A DNA stretch of 64,000 nt from Apium graveolens (Eukaryota > Streptophyta > Magnoliopsida > Apiales > Apiaceae), in the NCBI RefSeq assembly GCF_009905375.1, contig NC_133650.1, forward strand, positions 68,131,648 to 68,195,647, read 5' to 3'. Position 1 is the stretch's first letter, and each line of letters starts with the position of its first letter. The notes below the pieces were generated by a model, which ran no database searches, was not told the DNA's origin, and saw only the letters and a list, made by a program, of their open reading frames with translations. Made by a program: the position numbers and the translations under genes. This document shows, piece by piece, positions 11,410 through 23,455 of this stretch.

Positions 11410-11770
11410 GTCGCTAAGCTCTTAGAGTTCCAAGGAACAGGTTGACCCAGTCGAGGCAAGAGCCTGGCTAAAGGAAATAGAGGAATCATTTGAGATTCTA
11501 AATGATTGATGAACCACAAAAGACTGTTTTTATCACTTACCCTCCTAAGAGAGAGACCACCCGCTGGTGAAAGGCCAAGGAAGCCACGGAGCAAGAGATT
11601 ATAATAAACTGATTAAAGTTCAGCCAATTGTTTTCGGGAAAGTAATTCCCAATGTTATGGAGAGAGTGTAAAAGCTTTAGAGCCAGAACAAAGGTGGCCG
11701 AGTATGATGAAATATGAAGCTAAGTGGTAAAAGTTGTCAAGATTCGTTCTAAGGACACGAATCCAGAATG
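11410..11770 (+). pseudogene. Gag remnant of B, displaced downstream of RNase H
   Basis: The stretch GTTGACCCAGTCGAGGCAAG, followed by AGCCTGGCTAAAGGAAATAG, aligns with the gag of element C at about 34800-34850. GAATATGAAGCTAAG-like sequence near 11710 aligns with C at about 35080. Frames are broken at many points. Gag here lies after RNase H and integrase N-terminal sequence, so the interior of B is rearranged and not merely mutated. Confidence 0.65.
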
Positions 11771-14600
11771 ACGGGATGTTTGAAATCAATGCTTATGTTG
11801 TGTTGGTTCATGAAATAATGATAAGAGAAAGAAAAAAAAAGAAACTGAAGTGGAAAGGAATATAAAGGCAATAGAGTTTGAGGAATGATAAAGGAATTGG
11901 GTATGAGGAAACCCTAAAGACTCGTAGCAATAGAAATAGAAAAGTATGTAATCGTCAGGATGAGGGTGATTCACCATGAGTTAAAATTGATGGTTGAAGG
12001 CATAAGAGATACATATATTTTATCCCCTGTAAGTTGGGAGGATTCGAGGAAACCTTGAGATAGTTCGAAGGATAAATAATGAGACGCGGATAGACTGAGG
12101 AGACAAGGAAGTAAGAAATTAGGAAAATTGGATGAAGTGACCTTCAAGAATGTGAAGTGTAAGATCGGTGGCTCGATACCCAGAAAGGGAGACGCCAGAT
12201 ATGAAAGATATCCCAACATTGAGGTGACTGTTGAGATAAACAACAAAAGTAAATAAGGAATTATTAAGAAGAGGTTCACGTTGAACACGACCAATATCTT
12301 CCAGAACATCCTTTTTACCATTACCAAATTAGGCAAGAAAAGCGGATAACCGTTGTTATCTTTTGGAGGCTATATTGATTAACCTCATTTTGAATACAGA
12401 TGTTATTGTGAAATTAGGCATATACTATCGAGGTGGGAATGATTGATTAAGACACCCTTATCAGGGATATATGACTTGAATTATCCATGGAAGGATGCAG
12501 GTACCTTTTAAAGGTGGAATTAAGGATAGAACATCGGTAACTTAAAATGAATCCTAGGGGAATGCATAAAGGTTGGCATTTCACCCTTAATAGGGACAGT
12601 ATGAGTTTTGACAGTATGATTTGGAAAGGGGTTAAGGTAACAATAACCTTTAAGAATCAGTGGAGAAATTTTTCAAAAGTATATAGACAATGGTTCTAGT
12701 ATTAGTAAATGGTATTTTGATATGCCCTGTATCTAGCGAATACAGGAGGAACGATTGAAGGATAACCTTAGAGGTTTTACAAGGAGAAAGGAAATATTCG
12801 AAATTTTCAAGAATAAAAATGTTGATAAAGGAAATATGACATAATTATAATGATGCCAAGTAAGGCACGTGTTAAACCACGAGAAGGTATAGATCGAACC
12901 AGTAATGGTCGAAATTGTTCAGGGCAATTAGGACTTAAGATAAAAAGATGTTCTAATTATGATTGAGAGTCAGTCGTGACAGTGATTAACCTCTAAAGAC
13001 TGAGGCAATAACTTATGGAAAAATGGTAATATTTTTTTTTACTCATCAGATTTTAAGGAAAACATCTTCACATAAGCTGTGATTGAAATAAGGTAGAAAA
13101 TTTATTTGGAGGTGGTTAAAATGACATTGACTGTAAGGAAATTTTACTATCAGGAAAGGCCAAAGAGGTGGCCGACACTTTAAAGGTAAGAGGATAATTA
13201 TAGGCGCTTGTGCCAGAGGAATACAGTGATGATGGTTAAAGCTATGCAGGTTGTATTATGGTTTGGAAGATTGACATTCCTTCTGATGACTGTGCAATAC
13301 CCAACCGTAATAGTAGTTGGTAAAGGTTTAATTCGTCTAATCGCCATGAGCGGGCTATCTATCTTAGAAGATACTATCTTGAGATAAGCCAGGACCATGT
13401 TTCAAAAAGGACTAGACGGACTCTTGAGTTAAGTCTTCTATTTAAGGCATACGATTAAGAATGGTATTAACCTGCTATCGTTGCTTTGATTGAAACTCTT
13501 CTGCAATTTTATCTGCTTCATGTCATGTATGTATGTCAGGATCAGGAGTGTTCTTCATGAATCAGGAATGGTGATTATGTTACCTCCTTAGTAGGATTTG
13601 ATACGACATGTACGGACTCCGTATGGTTAGATATTAAGATTTCATGGAACGTGAATGACGACAGTAGGTCAGTAGTGGACCATAGTAATGCAACAATGAT
13701 TCTGCGAGTAATGAGCTGATTACAACCGTGAGAGTTGTATTGGAATGGATGTTGAGATTGAGTACCACTAATCGGGTCGTAGTAGTGTATAAGTTATCAT
13801 TGATAGACTAATTAAGTAGAGTATCTACCTATTGAATATTTATTCCCTCTTATGAAAAGAGAGTCGTATTACTATATGAGGAAGGTTGCGGTGCAAGCAT
13901 AGGATTCTAGTAACGATGATGTCTAGAATGAGATCCCAGATTCGATTTTCGATATCGAGGGAGTTTTAAAGGTAATTGTGTATAAGCTCGAGGAAGAGCA
14001 TGGGTCCATAGAATGATGGATGGAATAGCAAAAATATTTAGGCATGTGAAATACGATGTTATAATACTTGATGTTGATATGTATACAAATATGTTTTGTT
14101 CTCCTATGACAAACCTCTATAGTTCAGAGGTAGGTTCCAAGCCAGATATTTTGTGGCAGTATATTTTTTTCAAATATACAATTCTCTTCAATTCGTTCTT
14201 TTCTCTTCTTTTCATTTCATATAAACTGAGAAGAACAACCCTTCCAGAAGGGGAGGTATTGCCGAATGACTATCTATCTGTGTGATAGAAGCCGAGTAGG
14301 ATACCAGCTATTGTTTAATTGCTTGTCAAGTACTAAAGGCTGGCCACCTTCTGTACTAACTATGCGATAGAACAAGTGTTCATGATCATAGTGATCTCTC
14401 AATGAATTTTTTTACTTCTATATGATGGATCAAGCTTTCAAAGATAGAAGTAGCTGAAAAAGGAGTAGTAAAGTTGTGGTGGTATTCGGAATGGAAACAC
14501 ATTCGTGATACTAAGGTTGACGAGGTTATTAAAAGGTTATAGAACGCTAACGAGCAAAAGTATAACCAGTATAATATTAGGAACGGAAGGTAGTAGCGAT
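11771..14600 (+). other. Degenerate interior of B
   Basis: No intact frame is present. One short block near 13155-13190 (AAAGGCCAAAGAGGTGGCCGA) again resembles the end of RNase H, so parts of pol may be present twice. The rest may be heavily mutated protease and reverse transcriptase; I cannot align it with confidence. Confidence 0.5.
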
Positions 14601-14619
14601 TACGAACTGGAAAAGAATA

Positions 14620-15375
14620 GGTAGTGAGAAGCAAAAGCTATAATGCTAGAAACTATGATGAGAGCCGGTGCAATAGACTTGAAAGAATTTGGAATGATCA
14701 CTTAACGCGGATTAAGTTATCTCACGATAATCGATCGTATGTCAGTATCGAGGTATCGCCTTATGAGATCCTTGAGGGAAGACAATGTCGATCTCCCTTA
14801 TGTTAGGATGAAGTTATAGAGCGCAAGATGCTCGGACCCGCAGTAGTCCAAAGGACCAGGGATATAATAGATCTAATCAGAGGACGGCTGGTAGTAACCC
14901 AAGATGGACATAAGAGGTATGCTGATTTGACTCAAAAGGACAAAGAGTATGAAATAGGGGACCTAGTAATGTTATAGGTATCCCTTGGAAAAGATGGATG
15001 AGGTTCAGAAAGAAAGGAAAGCTAGGCCCACGAATTGTTGGACCCTTGGATATAGTAAGACGTATTGGGAAGCTAGCATACGAGCTAGCCCTACCCCCGA
15101 ACCTGTAGCAAGTTCATAACGTGTTCCACGTATCAATGTTAAGGAAGTGTAATTCGGATGCCAGATAAATAGGGGCATATGAGCGCATAGACATGCAACC
15201 CGACGTAACCTATATGGAGCAACCAGGAAGGGTTATAGAGTGAAAAGGAACAAGTGCTTAGGAGAAGTGTTATCAAACTATTCAGAGTTTGATGGAAGAA
15301 CCACAATATGGGAAAATTTACTCGAGAGTTAGAAAGTGCAATGCTAAGAGAGTATCCCTATTCATTTTCTATCTG
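14620..15375 (+). pseudogene. Integrase C-terminus and chromodomain remnant of B
   Basis: The translation gives pieces such as WNDHLTRIKLSHDN, SPYEILEGRQCRSPL, then DRDIIDLIRG-like and YADLTQKD-like sequence, followed by LGPR-VGP, AYELALPPNL and VFHVSMLRK. These align in order with element C from about 38430 to 39110 and end in a chromodomain-like tail just before the polypurine tract. Several stops and frameshifts interrupt them. Chromovirus integrases use this tail to target chromatin. The copy is not functional. Confidence 0.8.
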
Positions 15376-15395
15376 ATTCCGGGACGGAATCCTTT

Positions 15396-15409
15396 TAAGG
15401 AGGGGAGAC
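15396..15409 (+). other. Polypurine tract of B
   Basis: TTAAGGAGGGGAGAC precedes the TG of the 3' LTR. Element C has the near-identical AAGGGGGGGAGAC at the same place. It primes plus-strand DNA synthesis. Confidence 0.85.
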
Positions 15410-18400
15410 TGTAATAACCCCAATTTTTGGAAATTTTTGAAACCCTTATGAATAGTGATTTTGCAGATTATGCTGAATGAGAAAACTTTTCATGCCACAC
15501 TATGTAGGGGTTCTGTTATTGATCTTCTGGGATATTATTAGTACTCTATGTGGTATATAAGTGTATGTAAAGATCGTCAGAATCCAATTCCGAACACTTT
15601 GATTTTTCCCGGAAATCCACTAGATACGGAAAGAATTGAGTATAAGGTAACAGGATAAAAAGGATTTAAATTAAAGGATTATAAGAGAGGATCATAAAAG
15701 GAATATAATGTATTGAGAAAGGTTAAGGAAACCCAAGTAATAAGATCCCGGGTATGATCCCTCAAACGATAAACGAAAGCGAAAGTTAAGCGAACCGTAT
15801 AACAGATCAGCGGTCATTAGGCAAACAATTAGGAAGTTAATCAAGGAGGTTAGGGATGATGAGGTCATCCAACCAATAAGGAGAGGACAAGTAAGGGATG
15901 ATGACACAATAAGGTGATGCAAGCATGACATAGGGAAGGAGGAGGTGTGGTTGGTTTATAACCACACAAATATAAGGTTATTAAGGTAATTAACCAAAAA
16001 ACAAAACAAAAAACAACCAAGCTAAGCCAAACAAATCAAAAAACACAAAATCATTTCATTCTCATCATCTTGCTCTCGGCTTTTCTTCTTTTTCAAAGGA
16101 AGAAAAATCAAAAATCAAGTTCCAAACATTGTTAAATCACAAGGTAATTATCTAAGGTTCCTTGTACATAGATATGGATATCCTATAAGTTTAAGCTTCT
16201 AATTTCTTCACAATCTCTTCCAATAAATGAAGGAAGAAGATGCTGAATAGTAACCTTCAAGAAATAACTTTAGTTTTCTTGATTTTTTATGAAAGTTCAA
16301 GGTAGCTTAAGCATATATCAAGGCTTCTTTAGGCTTCATAGCTACTCACATCACTTCAAGGAAGGTATATCATCTCCAAACCCTAGCTTTACATTGTATA
16401 TTAGAATGATTTTGGTTGTTATGGTAATAAAGTAGCTTAATGCTTGTTGGTTTAAAGTTTGGGTTGGAATGGTGGTGAATGGAGTGTTGAAATCTTATGG
16501 TTTGGTTAAAGGATTTAAGTATAGTTAAATTCAAGTTTAAGAATAAGTATAATTATTAATATTGAGTTGATTGGGGCTGTTTTAGTGTAATATGGATGGA
16601 CTTTGGTTGTATAAATTGATTGGTAGTTGGATTGATGTGAATTGGAGTGTTATAAATTTGGGAAATCGCGTAAACATAGCCGTCGTAATGTCCGATTTAC
16701 TTTAGACTGCTTTTGTTCATAACATTAGGACCCGAGAAACCCCTGCTAGGTTTTGACCATTGCCATGTTTAGATAGTTCGTGTTACGAGCTTCGTTTTGA
16801 TATGTGGTTCGTTTGATTCCGATGTACGGTTTAGGAGAAACGGCCGTTTTAAGTAACGACGTTTCGCGACCGAACCATTACCCCTCGCCTTACTTTGAAA
16901 CCTTGGTTAAGGACCTTAAAGGACTAATTGGGGTATGAAACAATTATTTTAAGTGGATTAGGAAGTTGGTAAGGTACTCGCGAAAGAATCTCCTTAAAAC
17001 CCTTAATGGTTAATTTATTAAAAATGGTGGAGCCGAGAGTACTCGAGCGACTTAAGTAAATCGTTAAGCGCGAAGGGGAACGTTAGGACTCTAAATGGTT
17101 AAAGTCTAGTTTCTTAAGCGACCGGGGTTTAATTCCAACTTATGTTGTTGTTCATAGGTTATCGGACCCACTCTAAGCTTAAGCCTATCCGGGAGCACTC
17201 AGGCAAGTTTTCTATCCGTTATACTGTTGTTGTGATGTACACACTTGTATATGCATTATCTTGTGATAGATGCATAATGGTTATTTAGCAAATTCTTGCA
17301 ATATATTGTAGTATGTAATATGGTATATATGCATGCCTGTTTCGTATTCTTGCCATATATATCTGTTGATTCAGTTGATAATACCTATGCTAGAGAATAG
17401 CGGTAATTTGCATATACCCTTAGTATAGGGACCCAGAGGTGAAAACATTTTCTAAAACTGGGAGTCGAGGATCCCGAGTAGATTTTATATATATATATAT
17501 ATATATATGGTTATAGTTTTCAAAACTACTAATCGAATAAGGTTTATTCGATAACTTTATTTTATTTAATGAATATTATTTCGAGTATTCATTCGAGGGC
17601 TTATAACTCAGCTTATTTATTTATTGAGTATTATTTCGAATATTCATTCGAGGGCTTATGACTCAGCTTGTTTATTTATTGAGTATTATTTCGAATATTC
17701 ATTCGAGGGCTTATGACTCAGCGTATTTTATTTATTGAATATTATTTGAATATTCATTTGAGGATCTATGACTCCGATTATTTGCTGAGATTTATTCTTT
17801 ATTTTATTAAAGAATAAGGTGTCGATAATCAAACTTATCTTTGGTTATTTAATACTCATTTCAAGTATAAGTTTTACAACTTCTACTTCAATTATTTTTA
17901 TAAAGATTATTCTTTATGGGAATATTATTTAAATAATAATATTCAGATATTTTCTAATATATTGGGACTGATTTATTTTACTAAATCAACATCACTCCGA
18001 ACATTCTTAAAAATGTTTCGCGAGCCTTCAAAATGATTTTTAAAAGTTAGAGCGGATCCCAAAACTCATTTTTATATTTAAGATCCTCCTTTCGAAGGGG
18101 ATTTAAATACTCGCTCAAAACCTGAGGGATCCGGCTCTGTGGTGTGTTTTATATTCACAATAAGGTTGCTGTCTTGATAAAAGAGTTTTTGATTACTTAC
18201 CCAATACTCGGGAAGTAAAATTCTTGGAACAAGTTAATCCATTAACAGGCATCGCCTGGGAAATATCGGTGAGTTTTCCTTTCCAACTAGATACGACTTC
18301 TTAGTGGAGCCCTATCAACAAGTTTCTACTTGGGGAAAGTGGGGACGAGCTTTACGTTTCAGAGTTATGGATTTCATCTGAACTAGGAGTGGCATAAGTG

Positions 18401-19671
18401 GTCGAGTAGCGCCAGCCCAGCCTTATTATATTGGCCCAAATGGCCTGGAAGTTCCACTAAGGCGGTCCATTCCTTAGGAGTCCAGTGTTCGGTTGACAAG
18501 TAAATCCGACAGGTTCTCCTCTACATGTAAAAAATGGTGGGGTTGTACTACTACGACTGATCATTGTAAGTGGTCTTCCTGGCGCGGAAAACTCCCGTAA
18601 TGAGTTCATCATCCAATTGGATATTTCTGCAACACTACCCAGAGCACTTCGATAGAAAGGCTACGGTTGGGCGATTGTTGAGTGTTGGCAGGGTCAAGTT
18701 TTCAAAATGATGTTTGCATCAAATGAAGTATCTGGTAACTTCATTTTATTTTGATGATATTTTAAAGATTTAATCTATTCAAATCTGGTCTTGTAGTCTC
18801 ATCTATGTGATGAACTTTTGAAACTAATTATAACTTGAACGGTGGTAGTTCAAGTAGTATTTGGAAAAGATATAAGTATATTGGAGTATCTTGTAACTTC
18901 ATGTTTTAAACTTATATCTAGTAAATGATTATCTTATGCATGACAAAGATTTTCAGAAAAATGTTGAGACAAGGTTAGATATATGAGATCACCTTGCAAC
19001 GATATTTTTTATACAGTTATACAGTGGAACTCTGTGTGTATTATGCATGGAAGAGGACTTCCAATATTTTGAAAAGTATATATGTATATATATATACTGA
19101 ATATTTTGCGACTTCATCACATTAAGATATCAACTTGGTTCATTTCTTTTGACCAAGACTTTCATGAGTACTATGAGAAGGCTCATATATTGTTAATCAT
19201 TATACATATTATTTTGGTGGGCTTGCTGCTCACCCTTGCTTTCTTCTTTCATCACACAACATCAGATAGACAAGATGAACAGGACCAAGCTCCCAATTCG
19301 CGAGCGGATAGGAAACGTTCCGCAGCTTCCTATAAGCATTGATGTCGCTGTAGCTGAGGTAGGAACTACCAATAGGCTAGGCTTCAACTTTTGATGTACC
19401 GGATTTATGTATATTTATGAATTGTAATAATGGCAGAGAAAATGTAAGTTTATTCAGAAAACCTTTTAAGGTGTATTGGCAGATAATTGTGGAATAAAAT
19501 GGCTTGTGATTATTTTTGGATGTTCATCTCTGAGACTATAACGTGTGGTGTGTGTGTTTATTGTGGGGTCACAGTACAGAGTAGTTGATTAATTATTAAG
19601 ATTGGGTGTTATTAAGGGAAATGGAACTCGTGACAACCCGGATCCCCGACCCCGGATTTGGGGGTGTTACA
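15410..19671 (+). repeat. 3' LTR of element B (4262 bp)
   Basis: It starts TGTAATAACCCC and ends GGTGTTACA. It is 15 bp shorter than the 5' LTR, mainly through microsatellite length near 17486-17508. Scattered substitutions relative to the 5' copy show some time since insertion. It carries the same 55-bp repeats at 17571-17776. Confidence 0.95.
17571..17776. repeat. 55-bp tandem repeat, about four units, in the 3' LTR of B
   Basis: Same array and copy number as in the 5' LTR (7735-7940), with one G to A change in the first unit (CTTATAACTC). Confidence 0.88.
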
Positions 19672-19676
19672 ATGAT
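19672..19676 (+). repeat. Target-site duplication of element B, right copy (ATGAT)
   Basis: It matches 5556-5560, and the reverse transcriptase sequence of A resumes immediately. Confidence 0.94.
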
Positions 19677-21926
19677 GGTTATATTCTCTGATATGATTGG
19701 AAATAATGTCGAGGTGTTCATGGACGATTTCTCCGTCTTTGGACATTCGTATGATGAATGTTTGAATAATCTTCGTGCGGTGCTCAAAAGGTGTGTGGAA
19801 ACTAATTTGGTGCTCAATTGGGAAAAATGTCATTTTATGGTGCGTGAAGGCATTATTCTTGGGCATAAGGTCTCTAGCAAGGGTCTTGAGGTGGACAAAG
19901 CCAAGGTGGGAGTCATTTAAAACCTTCCAGCACCTATTTCTGTGAAAGGAATCCATAGTTTTCTTGGTCATGAGGGTTTTTATCGGCGTTTCATCAAGGA
20001 CTTCTCGAAGATATCTAAGCCGTTGTGCAACTTGCTCGAGAAGGATGTGCCTTTCAAATTTGATGATGAATGTTTGACGACATTCGAGACTCTCAAGAAA
20101 AGTTTGATAACTGCACCAGTTATTACGATACCTGATTGGACAGAACCTTTTGAGATGATGTGTGATGCAAGTAATTATACGATGGGCGCAGTTCTTGGGC
20201 AGCGCAAGAATAATCTTTTTTCATGTGGTCTACTATGCTAGTAAAACTTTAAATAGAGCTCAAATAAACTACACCACTACTGAGAAGGAGCTCTTGGCTA
20301 TAGTCTTTGGTTTTGAAAAATTTCGCTCTTATTTGCTTGGGACAAAGGTGATAGTATTCACTGATCATGCGTCCATTCGCTATTTGGTTTCCAAGAAGGA
20401 TTCGAAGCCTAGACTTATTCGTTGGGTGCTCTTACTACAGGAATTGGGTTAGAGATCAAGGATCGAAAAGGTACTGAGAATCAAGTAGCTAACCACCTCT
20501 CTAGATTGGAGAATCCCGATTTTACTTCACATGTTAAGACATTGATCAATGAATCTTTTCCGGATGAGCAGTTGTTCGCAGTTTAGGAGGAAGATCCATA
20601 GTTCGCAGATATTGTGAACTATCTTGTCAGTTATATAATGCCTCCTAATATGAGTACAGCTCAAAAGAAGAAGTTTCTGTATGAGGTGAAGTGGTATATG
20701 TGGGATGAACCGTATTTGTTTAGACAAGGAGCTGACAAGATCATTAGGAGATGTATCCCATTCTGTGAGACGGAGGGGATATTACGAGACTGCCACTCCA
20801 CAGTTTATGGTGGACATTATAGTGGTGAAAAGACAGCAGCTCGTATTCTGCAAGCAGGTTTTTTCTGGCCTACTTTGTTTAAGGATGCTCATCAGTTTGT
20901 TTTAAGGTGTGATCGTTGCCAAAGGGTGGGGAATCTTATGAGGAAGGATGTGATGCCATTAAATGTGATGCTTGAAGTCGAGGTCTTTGAAGTTTGGGGA
21001 ATCGATTTCATGGGACCATTTGTTTCATTCTGTAATAATCAGTACATCTTGCTGGAAGTGGATTATGTTTCAAAATGGGTAGAAGTCAAGGCTCTACCGA
21101 CGAATGATGCAAAGGTAGTGTTCAATTTTCTTCATAAGCAGATTTTCACAAGGTTTGGAACTCCATGAGTAATCATAAGTGATGAGGGGTCGCATTTCTG
21201 CAACCGTAAGTTCACTTCTTTGATGCAGCGCTATAATGTGAATCATTGTGTTCCTACTGCCTATCATCCGCAAACGAATGGTCAAGCGGAAGTGTCTAAT
21301 AGAGAGATCAAGCGCATTTTAGAGAAAGTTGTTTGTCCGTCAAGGAAGGATTGGTCTTTAAAGCTCGATGAAGCTGTTTGGGCTTATAGAACGACATACA
21401 AGACTCCACTTGGGATGTCCCCGTTTCAACTTGTTTATGGTAAGGGATGTCATTTACCTGCGGAGCTTGAGCATAAGGCTTATTGGGCGTTGAAGAAGTT
21501 GAACCTTGATCTAGATGCAGCTGGAAAGAAGCGAATGCTTCAGTTAAATGAACTTGATGAATTTTGACTCCAAGCGTACGAGAACAACAAAATGTACAAG
21601 GAAAAAGTGAAAAGGTGGCACGACAGGAAGCTATATCCTAAGTCATTTGTGTCGGGGCAGCAAGTTCTTTTATTCAACTCTCGTCTCCTACTTTTTCGTG
21701 GAAAGTTGAAATCAAGGTGGTCTGGACCTTTTATTGCCAAACCGTGTTTCCACATGGAGCGGTGGAGATTTTTGAGAATGATCCGGGCAAGCATTCAAGG
21801 TTAATGGTCAGCATTTGAAGCATTCCTATGGGGATACGGCAAACCGGGAAGTGGTTAGTGCCGTTTTATTGTCAACTTGAGCGAAGTACCCTACGTCAAG
21901 CTAATGACGAAAAAGAAGCTAATGAC
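19672..21926 (+). pseudogene. Pol remnant of A copy 1, right of B: RT, RNase H, integrase
   Basis: The segment begins with the second ATGAT copy and continues the reverse transcriptase cut at 5560. Visible in order are the FMDD active site (near 19718), RNase H motifs (MMCDASNY near 20155, [13 protein letters not shown] near 20290) and the zinc-binding integrase N-terminus (YGGHYSGEKT near 20808). The integrase core follows (WGIDFMGPF near 20995, SDEGSHFCN near 21180, HPQTNGQAE near 21268), then its C-terminus. It is disabled by TAA at 19918, a frameshift near 20220, TAG near 20451, and TGA at 21166 and 21565. After 21600 the frame fades into untranslated sequence that meets the middle LTR at 21927. 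The polypurine tract is missing. Confidence 0.9.
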
Positions 21927-23318
21927 GAAATCAAGTATTTTGCGTACTTGATGCATTTTTCTAGTGTTTGTGCATTTCAGGGTATTACTTGCATTTGTGG
22001 AGAGATTTCATCAAGAATAAGCCTTAGTATGAGCTTGGCATTGTAAGTGGGAAGTTAGGAGCAGAATGTAGTGAAGAACGGGAGCAGAAAAATGAATTTT
22101 CCAGAAAGGTTCTGAGCGCCCGCTCAGCTCTGCTAGGCGACCGCTCAGGAAGCTGGGCGCCCACTCAAGATTGCTGAGCGGCCTCTCAGTGGCGTAAAAA
22201 AAGATACTGATTTTTAGACTCCTAATTCTGTTGAGCTTCCAACTTCTAAGATAGCTGGGTTTTGCGGGGCTTCTATATAAGTAGTTTTCAGAGACGTTTC
22301 ACGTGTGTTGAATCGTGGTATTAATCGAGGAGCAAGGAGATAAGGAAGAAGACCGTTTTAGCATATAGCAATGAAGAGGAAGCATATTTTCTTATGATTC
22401 TTTATTTCATTGTAACAGTGGATGCTAGTCTTCTTTACTTTGAACCTATTTACTCTTATGATGTACTCTAGTTTAATATAAGTAGTTTTTTTAGTTATTC
22501 TCGCGTGTTATTATCTTGTTTTCATAAGAACCCATGATGACGATGAGTGCTATAATGGGTTAATCGTGATCATGGGGTCGTAACAGATTTACTATAGAAT
22601 TCTTTAGTTAGTTGTTTAATACCTTAGTGTATGATGATTGTATGATATCTAGTATTGGTTGTGCTTATTCGTCTTATGTGCGTCGCGAACATATAAGATA
22701 GTGTGTTAATCTCTTGTGAAGCGACGGTGGATCTTGAGGTTTAGAACTTTCCATGCTAGCATAGGTTCATGTATGTGTATGCATGATTAGTGGGTAACTC
22801 TAACCGTTTTACTTGCCCTGTGTAATCATAAGGAATAACTTGTGCTTAAATCGTTGTGTTGTCAAATTCTGTAGACATATAGGGTCTCAACATAATTGAT
22901 GCCTATTCAACTTCTATCTTAATTGCGGATGTTTGGTAGAATGGTATTAGTACAATGAAAGTTGGTTTTTATCAATTTCGTGTTATTCGATTAATATCAT
23001 CACCGTTACATGTTAAGGGTAATAACAATAACTATTGAAGGAAGTAGTAATGAAGTTATGATCTCATGTGTGTTTAATATTGTTAATTCAAGTATCAGTT
23101 AAGTGTTTAATTCTCGTAGTTAATTGTAGTTAATAAATAGTTAATCAAATCTAAGTGTTATTGTCTTGACATTGAGAAGTAATTATACATTGGTGAGTAA
23201 GTGTTAATTGAACATAATTAGTCTGAGTCTTTGTGCGAATGAACTAGAAAGTATTATATATTACTTGCGAACGCATATACTTGCGTGTATTATTAGCGTG
23301 TGTATTTCCACCCTAACA
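21927..23318 (+). repeat. Middle LTR of element A (1392 bp, first 58 bases missing)
   Basis: From GAAATCAAGTATTTTGCG it matches the left LTR from 5218 onward, and it ends CCCTAACA just before the primer site at 23325. The left boundary is a deletion junction shared exactly with the right LTR. It contains four imperfect GC-rich units at 22112-22190 and a TATATAA promoter-like box near 22274. It serves both as 3' LTR of copy 1 and 5' LTR of copy 2. Confidence 0.88.
22112..22190. repeat. Four imperfect GC-rich units (TGAGCGSCCGCTCAG) in the middle LTR of A
   Basis: Units of about 20-23 bp, each built on a near-palindromic GAGCGGCCGCTC core, lie in an otherwise AT-rich LTR. The last unit here is mutated (GGCCTCTC). 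The right LTR has the same array at 28841-28918 and the left LTR has one unit. Confidence 0.88.
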
Positions 23319-23324
23319 AGTTTT

Positions 23325-23342
23325 TGGCGCCGGTGCCGGGGA
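23325..23342 (+). other. Primer-binding site of element A copy 2 (tRNA-Asp type)
   Basis: TGGCGCCGGTGCCGGGGA follows the LTR end by six bases. It differs by one base from TGGCGCCGTTGCCGGGGA, the site known from Athila elements and assigned to tRNA-Asp. Confidence 0.85.
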
Positions 23343-23455
23343 CTCGGCGTATTTGTTTAGTTTATGCACTTACCATCAGTGGTCAATAGGACTCATTGAT
23401 TAAGACGTGTTACTTATTGTTTCCGGTTGTGTTTCAGGTACCTTAGCGAGCGTTT

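Larger units (their letters stand above)
5561..19671 (+). mobile_element. Element B: 14.1 kb Tekay/Del-like chromovirus, non-autonomous
   Basis: The element runs from TGTAATAACC at 5561 to GGGGGTGTTACA at 19671 with an ATGAT duplication on each side, so the insertion is complete. The LTRs are unusually long (4277 and 4262 bp) and closely similar, with scattered single-base changes, by eye on the order of one to two per cent. The interior (9838-15409) is only 5.6 kb and has recognisable but scrambled and stop-riddled gag-pol pieces, resembling element C. Primer site, polypurine tract and terminal bases agree with C. B therefore belongs to the C lineage but cannot supply its own proteins. Confidence 0.92.
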
